Assembly (NCBI RefSeq): GCF_000312105.1
Contig: NZ_HE978637.1
Location: forward strand, 764,534-828,533
DNA: 64,000 bases
Reading direction: 5' to 3'
From: Aeromicrobium massiliense JC14
GTDB taxonomy: Bacteria > Actinomycetota > Actinomycetes > Propionibacteriales > Nocardioidaceae
Both the position numbers and the translations under genes were made by a program. The notes under the pieces are model-generated. The model saw only the letters and a program-made list of their open reading frames with translations. It was not told the origin of the DNA and searched no databases. Below, one piece after another: positions 56,114 to 64,000 of the stretch. The stretch's first letter is position 1; each line of letters opens with the position of its first letter.

Positions 56114-57460
56114 TCAGGCGCCCAGCAGGCTCTGGCCGCACACCCGCACGACGTTGCCGGACACCGCGGACGAGCCCGGGTGCGCGATCCAGGCGACCGT
56201 CTCGGCCACGTCGATCGGCAGGCCGCCCTGCGACATCGAGCTCAGCCGGCGGCCGGCCTCGCGGATGCCCAGCGGCATCGTCTTGACCATGTCGGTCTCG
56301 ATGAAGCCCGGGGCGACGGCGTTCACGGTGACGCCCTGCTCGGCGAGCCGCGGCGCGAGGTCCTGCACGAGGCCGATGACGCCGGCCTTGGCGGCGCCGT
56401 AGTTCGTCTGGCCGGAGTTGCCCGCGATGCCGGCGATGGACGAGACGCCCAGCACGCGGCCGCCGGGCCGGATAAGCCCCTGCGAGACCAGCTCCTCGGT
56501 GATGCGCTGCGGGGCGCCGACGCTGATGTCGACGACCAGTGCGAAGCTCTCCGGCTTCATGTTCTTGAGCCGCTTGTCGCGGGTGATGCCGGCGTTGTGC
56601 ACCACGACGTCCACGCCACCGTGGTGCTCCTTCAGGTACGCCGCGATGCGCTGCGGCGCGTCCGTGACGGTGATGTCGAGCGCGAGCCAGCCGCCCTCGA
56701 GCTCGTCGGCGAGCTTCTTGAGGTCGTCGGCCATGGCCGGGACGTCGAGGCCGACGACGGTCGCACCGTCGCGGTGCAGCGTCCGGGCCATCGCGGCGCC
56801 GAGCCCGCGGGACGCGCCGGTCACGAGCGCGACCTTGCCGGCCAGCGGACGCTCCGGGTCGGTGACCGGGTCGGCCGCCGTCAGCGTCGTGGTGCCGAGC
56901 CGGACGACCTGGCCCGAGACGAACGCCGAGCGCGGCGAGAGCAGGAAGCCGACGGTCGAGGCGAAGGAGTCCTCGGTGCCGTCGCCGACGTAGACCAGGT
57001 TGACCGCGCCGCCGTTGCCGATCTCCTTGCCGAGCGAGCGGGTAAACCCCTCCAGGGCGCGCTGGGCGATCGCGGCACCGGTGCTGCCGGCCTGCTCGGG
57101 CAGGCGGCCCACCACCACGACGTGGGCGCTGGACGACACGCTGCGCAGCACCGGGGTGAAGAAGCGCTGCAGCTCGACCAGCCCCTCGGGCGAGTCGATG
57201 CCGGTGGCGTCGAACAGCAGCCCCTTGTAGCGCTCGCCCTCGGCGAACGAGCCCGTGGCGGTGACGCCGAGCGTGGTCAGCGCGGCGCCGACCCGGTCGC
57301 CCAGGACGCTGCCCGGGGCGGCGCCGACCAGGACCGTCCCCTTGACCGTGGGATCGCCGGGGCTCCAGCGGTCCAGGTACGGCGGGTTCGGCAGGCCGAG
57401 GTTCTTGACCAGCAGCTTGCCGACGGGGGAGTGGGCCAAGGCCTGGTAACGGTCGCTCAT
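56114..57460 (-). CDS. fabG4: High-molecular-weight 3-oxoacyl reductase
   Basis: NAD(P)H-dependent ketoacyl reductase of 448 residues, close to the 454 of mycobacterial FabG4. The N-terminal ~200 residues are a flavodoxin-like non-catalytic domain (MSDRYQALAHSPVGKLLVKNLG at the start). The C-terminal SDR domain has VALVTGASRGLGAAMARTL, NAG in VVVHNAGITRD, the catalytic Ser region SSIAGIAGNSGQTNYGAAKAG with Tyr and Lys, and VNAVAPGFIETDM. AAGGAACC precedes the ATG at 57460. Coupled to MaoC and divergent from fadA2. Confidence 0.93.
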   Translation of the reverse strand: MSDRYQALAHSPVGKLLVKNLGLPNPPYLDRWSPGDPTVKGTVLVGAAPGSVLGDRVGAALTTLGVTATGSFAEGERYKGLLFDATGIDSPEGLVELQRFFTPVLRSVSSSAHVVVVGRLPEQAGSTGAAIAQRALEGFTRSLGKEIGNGGAVNLVYVGDGTEDSFASTVGFLLSPRSAFVSGQVVRLGTTTLTAADPVTDPERPLAGKVALVTGASRGLGAAMARTLHRDGATVVGLDVPAMADDLKKLADELEGGWLALDITVTDAPQRIAAYLKEHHGGVDVVVHNAGITRDKRLKNMKPESFALVVDISVGAPQRITEELVSQGLIRPGGRVLGVSSIAGIAGNSGQTNYGAAKAGVIGLVQDLAPRLAEQGVTVNAVAPGFIETDMVKTMPLGIREAGRRLSSMSQGGLPIDVAETVAWIAHPGSSAVSGNVVRVCGQSLLGA

Positions 57461-57482
57461 TCGACGGGTTCCTTCATCTCGC

Positions 57483-57495
57483 ATACCATCGGTAT
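57483..57495. promoter_or_regulatory. Interrupted palindrome between fabG4 and fadA2, possible operator
   Basis: ATACC-ATC-GGTAT lies in the 142-bp divergent region, over the likely fabG4 promoter and upstream of TAGCCT at 57516-57521, a possible fadA2 -10. Short, so the call is tentative. Confidence 0.45.
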
Positions 57496-57602
57496 CTGGA
57501 TCTGGTCCGGAACGATAGCCTCATGCCACGGCGTCGTCCACACCGCGAGTGTGCCGTGACCGTCCGGACCGCACGACCCGAGTCGACCCAGCAGGAGAGA
57601 AC

Positions 57603-58925
57603 ATGGCCGCCAAGAACGCCCCGCAGTCCTCCACCGCGTCCGCGCTCGCGCCCTCGGTGCGCCGCGTCGCCGTCGTCGGCGGCAACCGCATCCCGTTCGC
57701 CCGCTCGAACACCGCGTACACCGAGGCGTCCAACCAGGACATGCTGACCGCGGCGATCGACGGGCTGGCGCACCGCTACGGGCTCGAGGGGGAGCGGGTC
57801 GGCCAGGTCGTGGCCGGCGCGGTGCTCAAGCACTCGCGCGACTTCAACCTGGCGCGCGAGTCGGTGCTCGGCTCGGTGCTCTCGGCCGACACTCCCGCGC
57901 ACGACGTGCAGCAGGCCTGCGACACCGGCATCCGCGCGATCATCGACGTCGCCGACAAGATCGCGCTGGGCAAGATCGAGTCCGGCATCGGCGGCGGCAC
58001 CGACACCACCTCCGACGCCCCGCTGGCCGTCGGCGAGCGCCTGCGCAAGCACCTGCTCGCCGCCAACCGGGCCAAGGACGTCAAGGGCCGGCTCAAGGCG
58101 CTCGTGAAGATCCGCCCGCAGGACCTCGCGCCGTCGATCCCGCAGAACTCCGAGCCCCGCACCGGCCTGTCCATGGGCGAGAGCCAGGCGCTGACCACCG
58201 TCGAGTGGCAGATCGGCCGCGAGGAGCAGGACGAGCTGGCCGTCGCCTCCCACCACCACTTGGCCCAGTCGTACGACGAGGGCTGGCAGGACGACCTGGT
58301 CACGCCGTTCCAGGGGCTCGAGCGCGACAACAACCTGCGTCCGGACTCGTCGGTGGAGAAGCTGGCCAAGCTCAAGCCGGTGTTCGGCAAGGGCGAGGCG
58401 GCCACGATGACCGCCGCGAACTCCACGCCGCTCACCGACGGCGCGTCCGTCGTGCTGCTGGCCAGCGACGAGGAGGCCGAGCGACGCGGCTGGACGCCGC
58501 TCGCGTACCTGGTCGACTACGAGACCGCCGCGGTCGACTACGTCGGCGGCCACGAGGGCCTGCTCATGGCTCCGGCCTACGCCGTCCCGCGCATGCTCGA
58601 GCGCCAGGGCCTGACGCTGCAGGACTTCGACTTCTACGAGATCCACGAGGCGTTCGCCTCGCAGGTGCTCAGCACGCTCAAGGCGTGGGAGGACCCGATC
58701 TTCTGCAAGGAGCGCCTCGGCCTCGACGCGCCGCTCGGCTCGATCGACCGCACCGGGCTGAACGTCAAGGGCTCGTCGCTCGCCGCCGGGCACCCGTTCG
58801 CCGCGACCGGCGGACGCATCGTCGCCAACCTGGCCAAGCTGCTGCACGAGAAGGGCTCGGGCCGCGGCCTGATCTCCATCTGCGCGGCCGGCGGGCAGGG
58901 CGTCGTGGCCATCCTGGAGGCCTGA
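57603..58925 (+). CDS. fadA2: Acetyl-CoA acetyltransferase (thiolase), FadA2-like
   Basis: Thiolase of 440 residues, the same length as mycobacterial FadA2. [21 protein letters not shown] opens the domain. The nucleophilic Cys is in [12 protein letters not shown] (about residue 103). The His motif is [12 protein letters not shown], followed by [16 protein letters not shown], and the second Cys is in [12 protein letters not shown] loop insertion in the middle ([21 protein letters not shown]) is normal for the group. AGGAGAGAAC precedes the ATG at 57603. The divergent FabG4-MaoC pair mirrors Rv0241c-Rv0243. Confidence 0.93.
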   Translation: MAAKNAPQSSTASALAPSVRRVAVVGGNRIPFARSNTAYTEASNQDMLTAAIDGLAHRYGLEGERVGQVVAGAVLKHSRDFNLARESVLGSVLSADTPAHDVQQACDTGIRAIIDVADKIALGKIESGIGGGTDTTSDAPLAVGERLRKHLLAANRAKDVKGRLKALVKIRPQDLAPSIPQNSEPRTGLSMGESQALTTVEWQIGREEQDELAVASHHHLAQSYDEGWQDDLVTPFQGLERDNNLRPDSSVEKLAKLKPVFGKGEAATMTAANSTPLTDGASVVLLASDEEAERRGWTPLAYLVDYETAAVDYVGGHEGLLMAPAYAVPRMLERQGLTLQDFDFYEIHEAFASQVLSTLKAWEDPIFCKERLGLDAPLGSIDRTGLNVKGSSLAAGHPFAATGGRIVANLAKLLHEKGSGRGLISICAAGGQGVVAILEA

Positions 58926-58973
58926 CGGCCGGGCCGGGTGGCCCGACGACGGGTGCCTGTCGGAGGGGGACCG

Positions 58974-58979
58974 TAGGCT
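58974..58979 (+). promoter_or_regulatory. Probable leaderless -10 element (TAGGCT) of uvrB
   Basis: Ends 7 nt before the ATG at 58987. Confidence 0.45.
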
Positions 58980-58986
58980 CGGTGGC

Positions 58987-61071
58987 ATGAGGCCTCGTTC
59001 CCAGCTCAAGCGCCAGGTCGCGCCGTTCAAGGTCGTCTCGGACTTCCAGCCCGGGGGCGACCAGCCCACCGCCATCGCGGCCCTCGAGCAGCGGATCAAG
59101 AACGGCGAGCAGGACGTCGTCCTCATGGGTGCCACCGGCACCGGCAAGACGGCGACCGTCGCCTGGATGACCGAGAAGCTGCAGCGGCCGGTGCTCGTCC
59201 TGCAGCCCAACAAGACCCTCGCGGCGCAGTTCGCCAACGAGCTGCGCGAGCTGTTCCCCGACAACGCGGTCGAGTACTTCGTCTCGTACTACGACTACTA
59301 CCAGCCCGAGGCGTACGTCCCGCAGACCGACACCTACATCGAGAAGGACTCCTCGATCAACGAGGAGGTCGAGCGGCTGCGCCACTCGGCCACGTGGTCG
59401 CTGCTGACCCGCCGCGACGTCATCGTGGTGGCCACCGTGTCGTGCATCTACGGCCTCGGCTCGGCCGAGGAGTACACGAACCGCATGCTCGGGTTCAAGG
59501 TCGGCGAGGAGTACCCCCGCGAGGAGCTGCTGCGCACCCTGGTCGAGGCGCAGTACGTCCGCAACGACGTCACCGCGACCCGCGGCACCTTCCGGGTGCG
59601 TGGCGACACCGTCGAGATCTTCCCGGTGTACCAGGAGATGGCCGTCCGCATCGAGTTCTTCGGCGACGAGATCGAGCGGCTCATGACGCTGCACCCGCTC
59701 ACCGGTGAGGTGCTCAGCGACGACCAGGAGCTCTACGTCGGGGCCGCCACCCACTACGCGGTGGGCAGCGACATCATGGAGCGCGCGATGAAGGGCATCG
59801 AGCTCGAGCTGGCCGACCGGCTCGCCGAGCTCGAGCGCGACGGCAAGCTCCTGGAGGCCCAGCGGCTGCGCATGCGCACCACGTACGACCTGGAGATGAT
59901 GCAGCAGATCGGCACCTGCTCGGGCATCGAGAACTACTCCCGGCACATGGACGGACGTCCGCCGGGCTCGGCCCCGAACTGCCTGCTCGACTACTTCCCC
60001 GACGACTTCGTGCTCGTGGTCGACGAGTCGCACGTGACGATCCCGCAGATCGGCGCGATGTACGAGGGCGACATGTCGCGCAAGCGCACCCTGGTCGAGC
60101 ACGGCTTCCGGCTGCCCAGCGCGATGGACAACCGCCCGCTCAAGTGGGGCGAGTTCCTCGAGCGCATCGGCCAGACCGTCTACCTGTCGGCCACCCCCGG
60201 CAACTACGAGATGGAGAAGTCCGGCGGCGACGTCGTCGAGCAGATCATCCGACCCACCGGACTTGTCGACCCGGAGGTCGTGGTGAAGCCGACGAAGGGT
60301 CAGATCGACGACCTGATCAGCGAGATCCGCGGCCGGGTCGAGAAGAACGAGCGCGTCCTGGTCACCACGCTGACCAAGAAGATGTCCGAGGACCTCACCG
60401 ACTACCTGCTCGAGGCCGGCCTGCGCACCCGCTACCTGCACAGCGAGGTCGACACGCTGCGCCGGGTCGAGCTGCTGCGCGAGCTGCGCATGGGCGAGTA
60501 CGACGTCCTGGTCGGCATCAACCTGCTGCGCGAGGGCCTCGACCTGCCCGAGGTGAGCCTGGTGGCCATCCTCGACGCCGACAAAGAGGGCTTCCTGCGC
60601 TCCAACCGGTCGCTCATCCAGACGATCGGCCGCGCGGCGCGCAACGTGTCGGGCCAGGTGATCATGTACGCCGACACGATCACGGCGTCGATGGCCGACG
60701 CGATCGAGGAGACCAACCGCCGGCGCGAGAAGCAGCAGGCCTACAACCGCGCGCACGGGGTCGACCCTCAGCCGCTCCGCAAGAAGATCGGTGACATCAC
60801 CGACATGCTCGCGCGCGAGGACGCCGACACGTCCGCGCTGCTCGCCGCCACGGGCGACAAGCGGCGCAAGGGCGCCCCGGTGCCGCTGGGCCAGCACACC
60901 AAGTCGCTGGCCGACCGCCCGGCCGGCGAGCTGGCCCAGCTCATCGAGTCGCTCAACGACCAGATGCACGCCGCGGCGGCCGACCTGCAGTTCGAGGTCG
61001 CGGCCCGCCTGCGCGACGAGGTCCACGAGCTCAAGAAGGAGCTGCGGGGCATGATCGACGCCGGCGTGTGA
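58987..61071 (+). CDS. uvrB: Excinuclease ABC subunit B
   Basis: Damage-verifying helicase of nucleotide excision repair. The 694-residue protein has Walker [15 protein letters not shown] (about residues 48-61). The beta-hairpin region is [40 protein letters not shown]-equivalent [13 protein letters not shown], the helicase motifs [19 protein letters not shown] and QTIGRAARN, and a C-terminal UVR motif ([32 protein letters not shown]) complete it. No Shine-Dalgarno lies upstream, in line with a leaderless transcript. LexA-box sequences are not evident. Confidence 0.97.
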   Translation: MRPRSQLKRQVAPFKVVSDFQPGGDQPTAIAALEQRIKNGEQDVVLMGATGTGKTATVAWMTEKLQRPVLVLQPNKTLAAQFANELRELFPDNAVEYFVSYYDYYQPEAYVPQTDTYIEKDSSINEEVERLRHSATWSLLTRRDVIVVATVSCIYGLGSAEEYTNRMLGFKVGEEYPREELLRTLVEAQYVRNDVTATRGTFRVRGDTVEIFPVYQEMAVRIEFFGDEIERLMTLHPLTGEVLSDDQELYVGAATHYAVGSDIMERAMKGIELELADRLAELERDGKLLEAQRLRMRTTYDLEMMQQIGTCSGIENYSRHMDGRPPGSAPNCLLDYFPDDFVLVVDESHVTIPQIGAMYEGDMSRKRTLVEHGFRLPSAMDNRPLKWGEFLERIGQTVYLSATPGNYEMEKSGGDVVEQIIRPTGLVDPEVVVKPTKGQIDDLISEIRGRVEKNERVLVTTLTKKMSEDLTDYLLEAGLRTRYLHSEVDTLRRVELLRELRMGEYDVLVGINLLREGLDLPEVSLVAILDADKEGFLRSNRSLIQTIGRAARNVSGQVIMYADTITASMADAIEETNRRREKQQAYNRAHGVDPQPLRKKIGDITDMLAREDADTSALLAATGDKRRKGAPVPLGQHTKSLADRPAGELAQLIESLNDQMHAAAADLQFEVAARLRDEVHELKKELRGMIDAGV

Positions 61072-61115
61072 GCCACCCGGAGCCGTCCGATCGCGTGCGA
61101 CGTGGGCGCGCCTGA

Positions 61116-61121
61116 CAGAAT
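61116..61121 (+). promoter_or_regulatory. Probable -10 element (CAGAAT) of the riboswitch-terC transcript
   Basis: Places the transcript start near 61127-61128, exactly where the riboswitch helix P1 begins. Confidence 0.45.
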
Positions 61122-61126
61122 GTCCC

Positions 61127-61254
61127 GCGGAGGGGAGTATTCCTTCGCCGCAGTGTCGTCATCACGGGAGCCGTCCAGTGCTCCCCGGTGCTGCGGGTCA
61201 CCGATCCCGGTGGCGGAAGAGACCTCCGGACGCCTGTAGACGACCGGAGGATCA
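61127..61254 (+). promoter_or_regulatory. yybP-ykoY (Mn2+) riboswitch with Shine-Dalgarno switch
   Basis: Leader of the TerC-family gene. GGAGGGGAGTA at 61129-61139 is the 5' core of the yybP-ykoY class and AGAGACCTCCGG at 61218-61229 the 3' closing strand. P1 forms from CGGAGG 61128-61133 with CCTCCG 61223-61228. The same 3' strand, CCTCCGG 61223-61229, is perfectly complementary to CCGGAGG 61244-61250, which contains the Shine-Dalgarno site 4 nt before the GTG at 61255. Mn2+ binding would hold P1 and free the ribosome site; without it the site is masked. This is inferred from complementarity and the known class. Confidence 0.88.
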
Positions 61255-62229
61255 GTGGACGTTTCCACTCTGGAATGGACGATCACCATCGCGGTGACCG
61301 TCGCTGTGTTGTTGTTCGACGTGGTGGTCATCGCGCGGAACCCGCACGAGCCGACGCTCAAGGAGTGCGCCACCGCGCTGTCGGTGTACGTCGGCCTGGC
61401 CATCGCCTTCGGCATCTGGACCTGGACGTACCACGGTCACGACTACGGCGTGCAGTTCTTCGCCGGCTGGTTGACCGAATACAGCCTGTCCGTCGACAAC
61501 CTGTTCATCTTCATCATCATCATGGCCAGCTTCTCGGTGCCGCGTAAGTACCAGCAGGAAGCGCTGATGGTCGGCATCATCCTGGCCCTCATCTTCCGCG
61601 GCATCTTCATCGCGCTGGGCGCCGCCGCGATCAACAACTTCTCGTGGGTGTTCTACATCTTCGGCGCCTTCCTGGTGTTCACCGCGTACAAGCTGGTGGG
61701 CAACCACGACGACGACACCGACGGCGACAACGCGGTCGTGAAGTTCGCCCGCAAGCGCCTGCCGATGACCGACCGCTGGGACGGCCTCAAGCTCAGCGTC
61801 CGCGAGAACGGCAAGCGGCTCTACACGCCGATGCTGCTGGTGATCATCTCGCTCGGCACGACCGACCTGCTGTTCGCGCTGGACTCGATCCCGGCCATCT
61901 ACGGCCTCACCCAGGAGCCGTACCTGGTCTTCACGGCCAACGTGTTCGCCCTCATGGGCCTGCGCCAGCTGTACTTCCTGCTCGGCGACCTGGTGAACCG
62001 TCTGGTCTACCTGTCGTACGGCCTGGCGTTCATCCTGGCCTTCATCGGCGTGAAGCTCGTCCTGCACGCGCTGCACGAGAACGAGCTGCCGTTCATCAAC
62101 GGCGGCGAGCACGTGAAGGTGCCCGAGATCCCGACGCTGCTGAGCCTCGGCGTCATCATCGTGACCCTCGTGGTCACGGCGGTGCTGAGCCTCATGAAGA
62201 CGCGCAAGCAGGACCGCGCGCAGTCCTGA
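61255..62229 (+). CDS. TerC/Alx-family membrane protein, probable Mn2+ exporter
   Basis: A 324-residue protein with about nine membrane spans. The first TerC acidic motif is TEYSLSVDNLFIFIIIMASF (about 73-92), and the second is ISLGTTDLLFALDSIPAIYGLT (about 199-220), whose Asp residues line a cation path. Family members (MeeE/MeeF/Alx) export manganese, and the Mn2+ riboswitch directly upstream argues strongly for that role here. The GTG at 61255 follows CCGGAGG. A strong bidirectional terminator follows. Older tellurite-resistance names are not supported by context. Confidence 0.92.
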   Translation: MDVSTLEWTITIAVTVAVLLFDVVVIARNPHEPTLKECATALSVYVGLAIAFGIWTWTYHGHDYGVQFFAGWLTEYSLSVDNLFIFIIIMASFSVPRKYQQEALMVGIILALIFRGIFIALGAAAINNFSWVFYIFGAFLVFTAYKLVGNHDDDTDGDNAVVKFARKRLPMTDRWDGLKLSVRENGKRLYTPMLLVIISLGTTDLLFALDSIPAIYGLTQEPYLVFTANVFALMGLRQLYFLLGDLVNRLVYLSYGLAFILAFIGVKLVLHALHENELPFINGGEHVKVPEIPTLLSLGVIIVTLVVTAVLSLMKTRKQDRAQS

Positions 62230-62239
62230 GCCGCACGCG

Positions 62240-62276
62240 CGTCGGCCCCGGTCCCACGCAGGGACCGGGGCCGACG
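62240..62276. terminator. Bidirectional terminator between terC and the APC permease
   Basis: Perfect 16-bp stem CGTCGGCCCCGGTCCC / GGGACCGGGGCCGACG with a 5-nt loop, placed between convergent stops. Confidence 0.92.
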
Positions 62277-62283
62277 GGCGTCC

Positions 62284-63708
62284 TCAGTCGATCTGGTGCG
62301 GCGGGATGTCCTCGGGGTCGCGCAGCTCCATCCGCTCGCCCTGGCGCCGTCGGTGGAGGTAGACCGGCACCGACAGCAGCAGGCCGAGGAGCAGCAGCAG
62401 GCCCGCCACCTCGTACTGCTGTCCGTCGCGACCCGACAGCGGCGTCACGAGGTACAGGCAGCTGGCCGCCCCCAGCAGCGCCACGGGCACCCGGGTGCGG
62501 AAGTGGTCGCGATCGACCGGGTCGCGACGCAGCACCAGCACGGCGATGTTGACGACCGCGAAGACCGCGAGCAGCAGCAGCGACGTCGTGCCTCCGAGCA
62601 CCGCCACGGCGTCGTCGCTGGCGTACGAGACGTACGCGATGAGCGCGAACGACAGCAGCGTGGTGAACGCGATCGCGGTGTACGGGGTGCGGCGCTTGCT
62701 GACCTTGCCGAGCGAGCGCGGCAGCACGTCCTGCCGCGCCATGCCGTAGAGCAGCCGGCTGGCCATCATCATGTTGATGAGCGCGGAGTTGGCGACCGCG
62801 AACATCGAGATGAACGGCAGGACGTCGTCGACCGGGAAGTCCGGCGCCCCGCGCTCGACGACGAGCACGAGCGGGGTGTCGGTGGCGGCCAGCTCGCCGA
62901 CCGGCACGATCGCGACCGCGCAGATCGCCACGAGCGCGTAGATGAGCCCGGCGATGCCCAGGCCGGTCAGCATCATCCGCGGGAAGATGCGGTGCGGGTC
63001 CTTGCACTCCTCGGCCATGTTGACCGAGTCCTCGAAGCCGACCATCGCGAAGAAGGCCAGCGACGTCGCGGTCGTGACGGACAGGAAGACGTTCTTGTCG
63101 TCCGGGGTGTCGAAGGCGACCACGCGGCCCCAGTCGGCGTCGCCGCCGGCGACGACCCACAGGCCGACCACGATGACCAGCGCGAGGCCGGACAGCTCGA
63201 CCAGGGTGAGCACGACGTTCGCCTTGACGCTCTCGCTGACGCCGCGCAGGTTGACCGCGGCGACCAGCGCCATGAAGCCCAGGGCCACGAGCAGGATGCC
63301 GGTGTCGCCGGCCTCCCAACCGATGCCGACGGCCAGGTTCGACGCGAACGCGCGTGCCGCGGTGGAGGCCGAAGTAATCCCGCTGCTCATGACCGCGAAC
63401 GCGATCATGAAGGTGACCAGGTGGATGCCGAACGCCTTGTGCACGTACAGCGCGGCGCCGGCGGCCTGCGGGTACTTCGTGACCAGCTCCAGGTAGGAGA
63501 ACGCGGTCAGCAGGGCCACGGCGAACGCCACCATGAACGGCAGCCACGCGGCTCCGCCGACCTCGGCCGCGACCTGTCCGGTCAGGGCGTAGACGCCGGT
63601 GCCGAGGATGTCGCCGATGATGAACAGCAGCAGCAGGCCCGGTCCCATCACCCGCTTGAGCTCGTGCTGGTCGGCGCCCTGCGCGGGTGCCTCGTCGTGG
63701 ACCGCCAT
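62284..63708 (-). CDS. APC family amino-acid permease
   Basis: A 474-residue transporter with about 12 hydrophobic spans. The first span carries the APC substrate/cation loop IIGDILGTGVYALTGQVAAEVGGAAWLPF, and span 6 the FFAMVGFEDSVNMAEECKDPHRIFPR motif. It resembles cationic or general amino-acid permeases (YhdG/CAT-like) more than the KimA-like protein at 40490. GGAGGCGAG sits 5-7 nt before the ATG at 63708. Divergent from the probable P450 gene over 91 bp. Confidence 0.88.
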   Translation of the reverse strand: MAVHDEAPAQGADQHELKRVMGPGLLLLFIIGDILGTGVYALTGQVAAEVGGAAWLPFMVAFAVALLTAFSYLELVTKYPQAAGAALYVHKAFGIHLVTFMIAFAVMSSGITSASTAARAFASNLAVGIGWEAGDTGILLVALGFMALVAAVNLRGVSESVKANVVLTLVELSGLALVIVVGLWVVAGGDADWGRVVAFDTPDDKNVFLSVTTATSLAFFAMVGFEDSVNMAEECKDPHRIFPRMMLTGLGIAGLIYALVAICAVAIVPVGELAATDTPLVLVVERGAPDFPVDDVLPFISMFAVANSALINMMMASRLLYGMARQDVLPRSLGKVSKRRTPYTAIAFTTLLSFALIAYVSYASDDAVAVLGGTTSLLLLAVFAVVNIAVLVLRRDPVDRDHFRTRVPVALLGAASCLYLVTPLSGRDGQQYEVAGLLLLLGLLLSVPVYLHRRRQGERMELRDPEDIPPHQID

Positions 63709-63786
63709 GTCGCTCGCCTCCGGTGGATGGGGCTGAAAGTTGCGTCCAGACTCGTGCTGATGTCCGTCCCGCGCAAGAGCGCGTAG

Positions 63787-63792
63787 TAGTTT
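63787..63792 (+). promoter_or_regulatory. Probable leaderless -10 element (TAGTTT)
   Basis: Ends 7 nt before the GTG at 63800. Confidence 0.45.
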
Positions 63793-63799
63793 CAAGCCC

Positions 63800-64000
63800 G
63801 TGGTCACCTCGTCGTCCTGGATCAAGCGGCTCGTCGCGCGCCTCCTCGTGCGCCGGATCCAGAAGAAGGGCATCGACCTCTCGAGCATCACCGTGATCCC
63901 CGAGCAGACCCGCATCCCGCTGGAGCGCGACGGCACCGATCCCAAGCCGCAGATCGCCCAGTGGCGCGAGGCCGGTCCGCTCAAGGTGCTCGAGATGCCG
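63800..64000 (+). CDS. Probable cytochrome P450, N-terminus only
   Basis: The first 67 residues of a gene that runs off the right edge. After a basic helix (WIKRLVARLLVRRIQKKG) the frame reads TRIPLERDGTDPKPQIAQWREAGPLKV, which resembles the N-terminal proline-rich region of bacterial P450s (PL.R.G.DP.P.....RE.GPV). The heme-Cys region is outside the window, so the family is inferred. No Shine-Dalgarno precedes the GTG. The frame has no stop to the edge. Confidence 0.6.
   Translation, partial: MVTSSSWIKRLVARLLVRRIQKKGIDLSSITVIPEQTRIPLERDGTDPKPQIAQWREAGPLKVLEMP

Noticed and set aside
58765-61026. A 753-codon minus-strand open frame opposite uvrB
   Set aside because: UvrB motifs are complete on the plus strand. 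The antisense translation lacks recognisable features.

Overview
The window is 64 kb of very GC-rich, densely packed chromosome from an actinobacterium. GTG starts are frequent, many genes overlap by 4 nt (ATGA/GTGA), and lineage-typical genes are present: SepH, DUF4193, DUF4192, DUF3093, LprG-P55 and an actinobacterial aconitase. The mix suggests Nocardioidaceae (Aeromicrobium or a relative), but that is inference from gene content only. I see no tRNA, rRNA, CRISPR, prophage, integron or insertion sequence, and no gene-free stretch over 300 bases.

Layout. 1-7.2 kb: dinB (cut by the left edge), DUF4192, a GCS2-type glutamate-cysteine ligase, the primary sigma factor sigA, then small proteins, two of which share a duplicated terminator-plus-promoter spacer. 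7.4-9.4 kb: parE (topoisomerase IV B). 9.5-14.2 kb: a tightly coupled C50 carotenoid operon (idi, crtB, crtI, two lycopene cyclase halves, crtEb). 14.3-19.5 kb: an ATPase of the anti-sigma-kinase fold, then a minus-strand run lprG, P55-like exporter, beta-carbonic anhydrase, SRPBCC protein, membrane protein and glycosyltransferase. 19.5-27.2 kb: parC, divergent from a plus-strand run of a GNAT/acyl-CoA-synthetase protein (Pat), DUF5998, a phosphodiesterase and thymidine kinase. 27.3-36.7 kb: sepH, putA, MFS, coproporphyrin ferrochelatase, inositol phosphatase, DUF4193, DUF4235, DUF3093. 36.8-43.7 kb: dut, GrpB, an OB-fold protein, DUF3159, two TrkA proteins, a KimA-like K+ transporter and an RNA methyltransferase. 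43.7-50.7 kb: a lipoprotein, an 850-aa membrane protein, an RDD protein and acnA. 50.8-55.1 kb: flavin reductase, dxs, PAC2, tesB. 55.2-58.9 kb: MaoC and FabG4 divergent from FadA2. 59-64 kb: uvrB, a Mn2+ riboswitch in front of a TerC-family gene, an APC permease and the start of a probable cytochrome P450.

How genes work together. Dxs and Idi supply C5 units for the carotenoid operon, although no crtE is in the window. ParE and ParC form topoisomerase IV. MaoC, FabG4 and FadA2 look like an acyl-chain cycle. TrkA proteins and the KimA-like permease form a potassium module. LprG and P55 match the mycobacterial lipid-export pair.

Most notable signals: (1) an 80-bp element, in three perfect tandem copies at 38188-38427 and one diverged copy at 12567-12646. 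Each copy is a 27-codon mini-ORF with its own Shine-Dalgarno sequence, placed so that the flanking genes stay translationally coupled. (2) A duplicated ~85-bp terminator-promoter-start cassette around the PH-domain gene. (3) At least 17 apparent leaderless promoters (TAnnnT, 6-7 nt, start codon). (4) A manganese riboswitch whose mutually exclusive Shine-Dalgarno pairing can be read directly. (5) Likely non-canonical start codons for parE (ATC) and idi (CTG).
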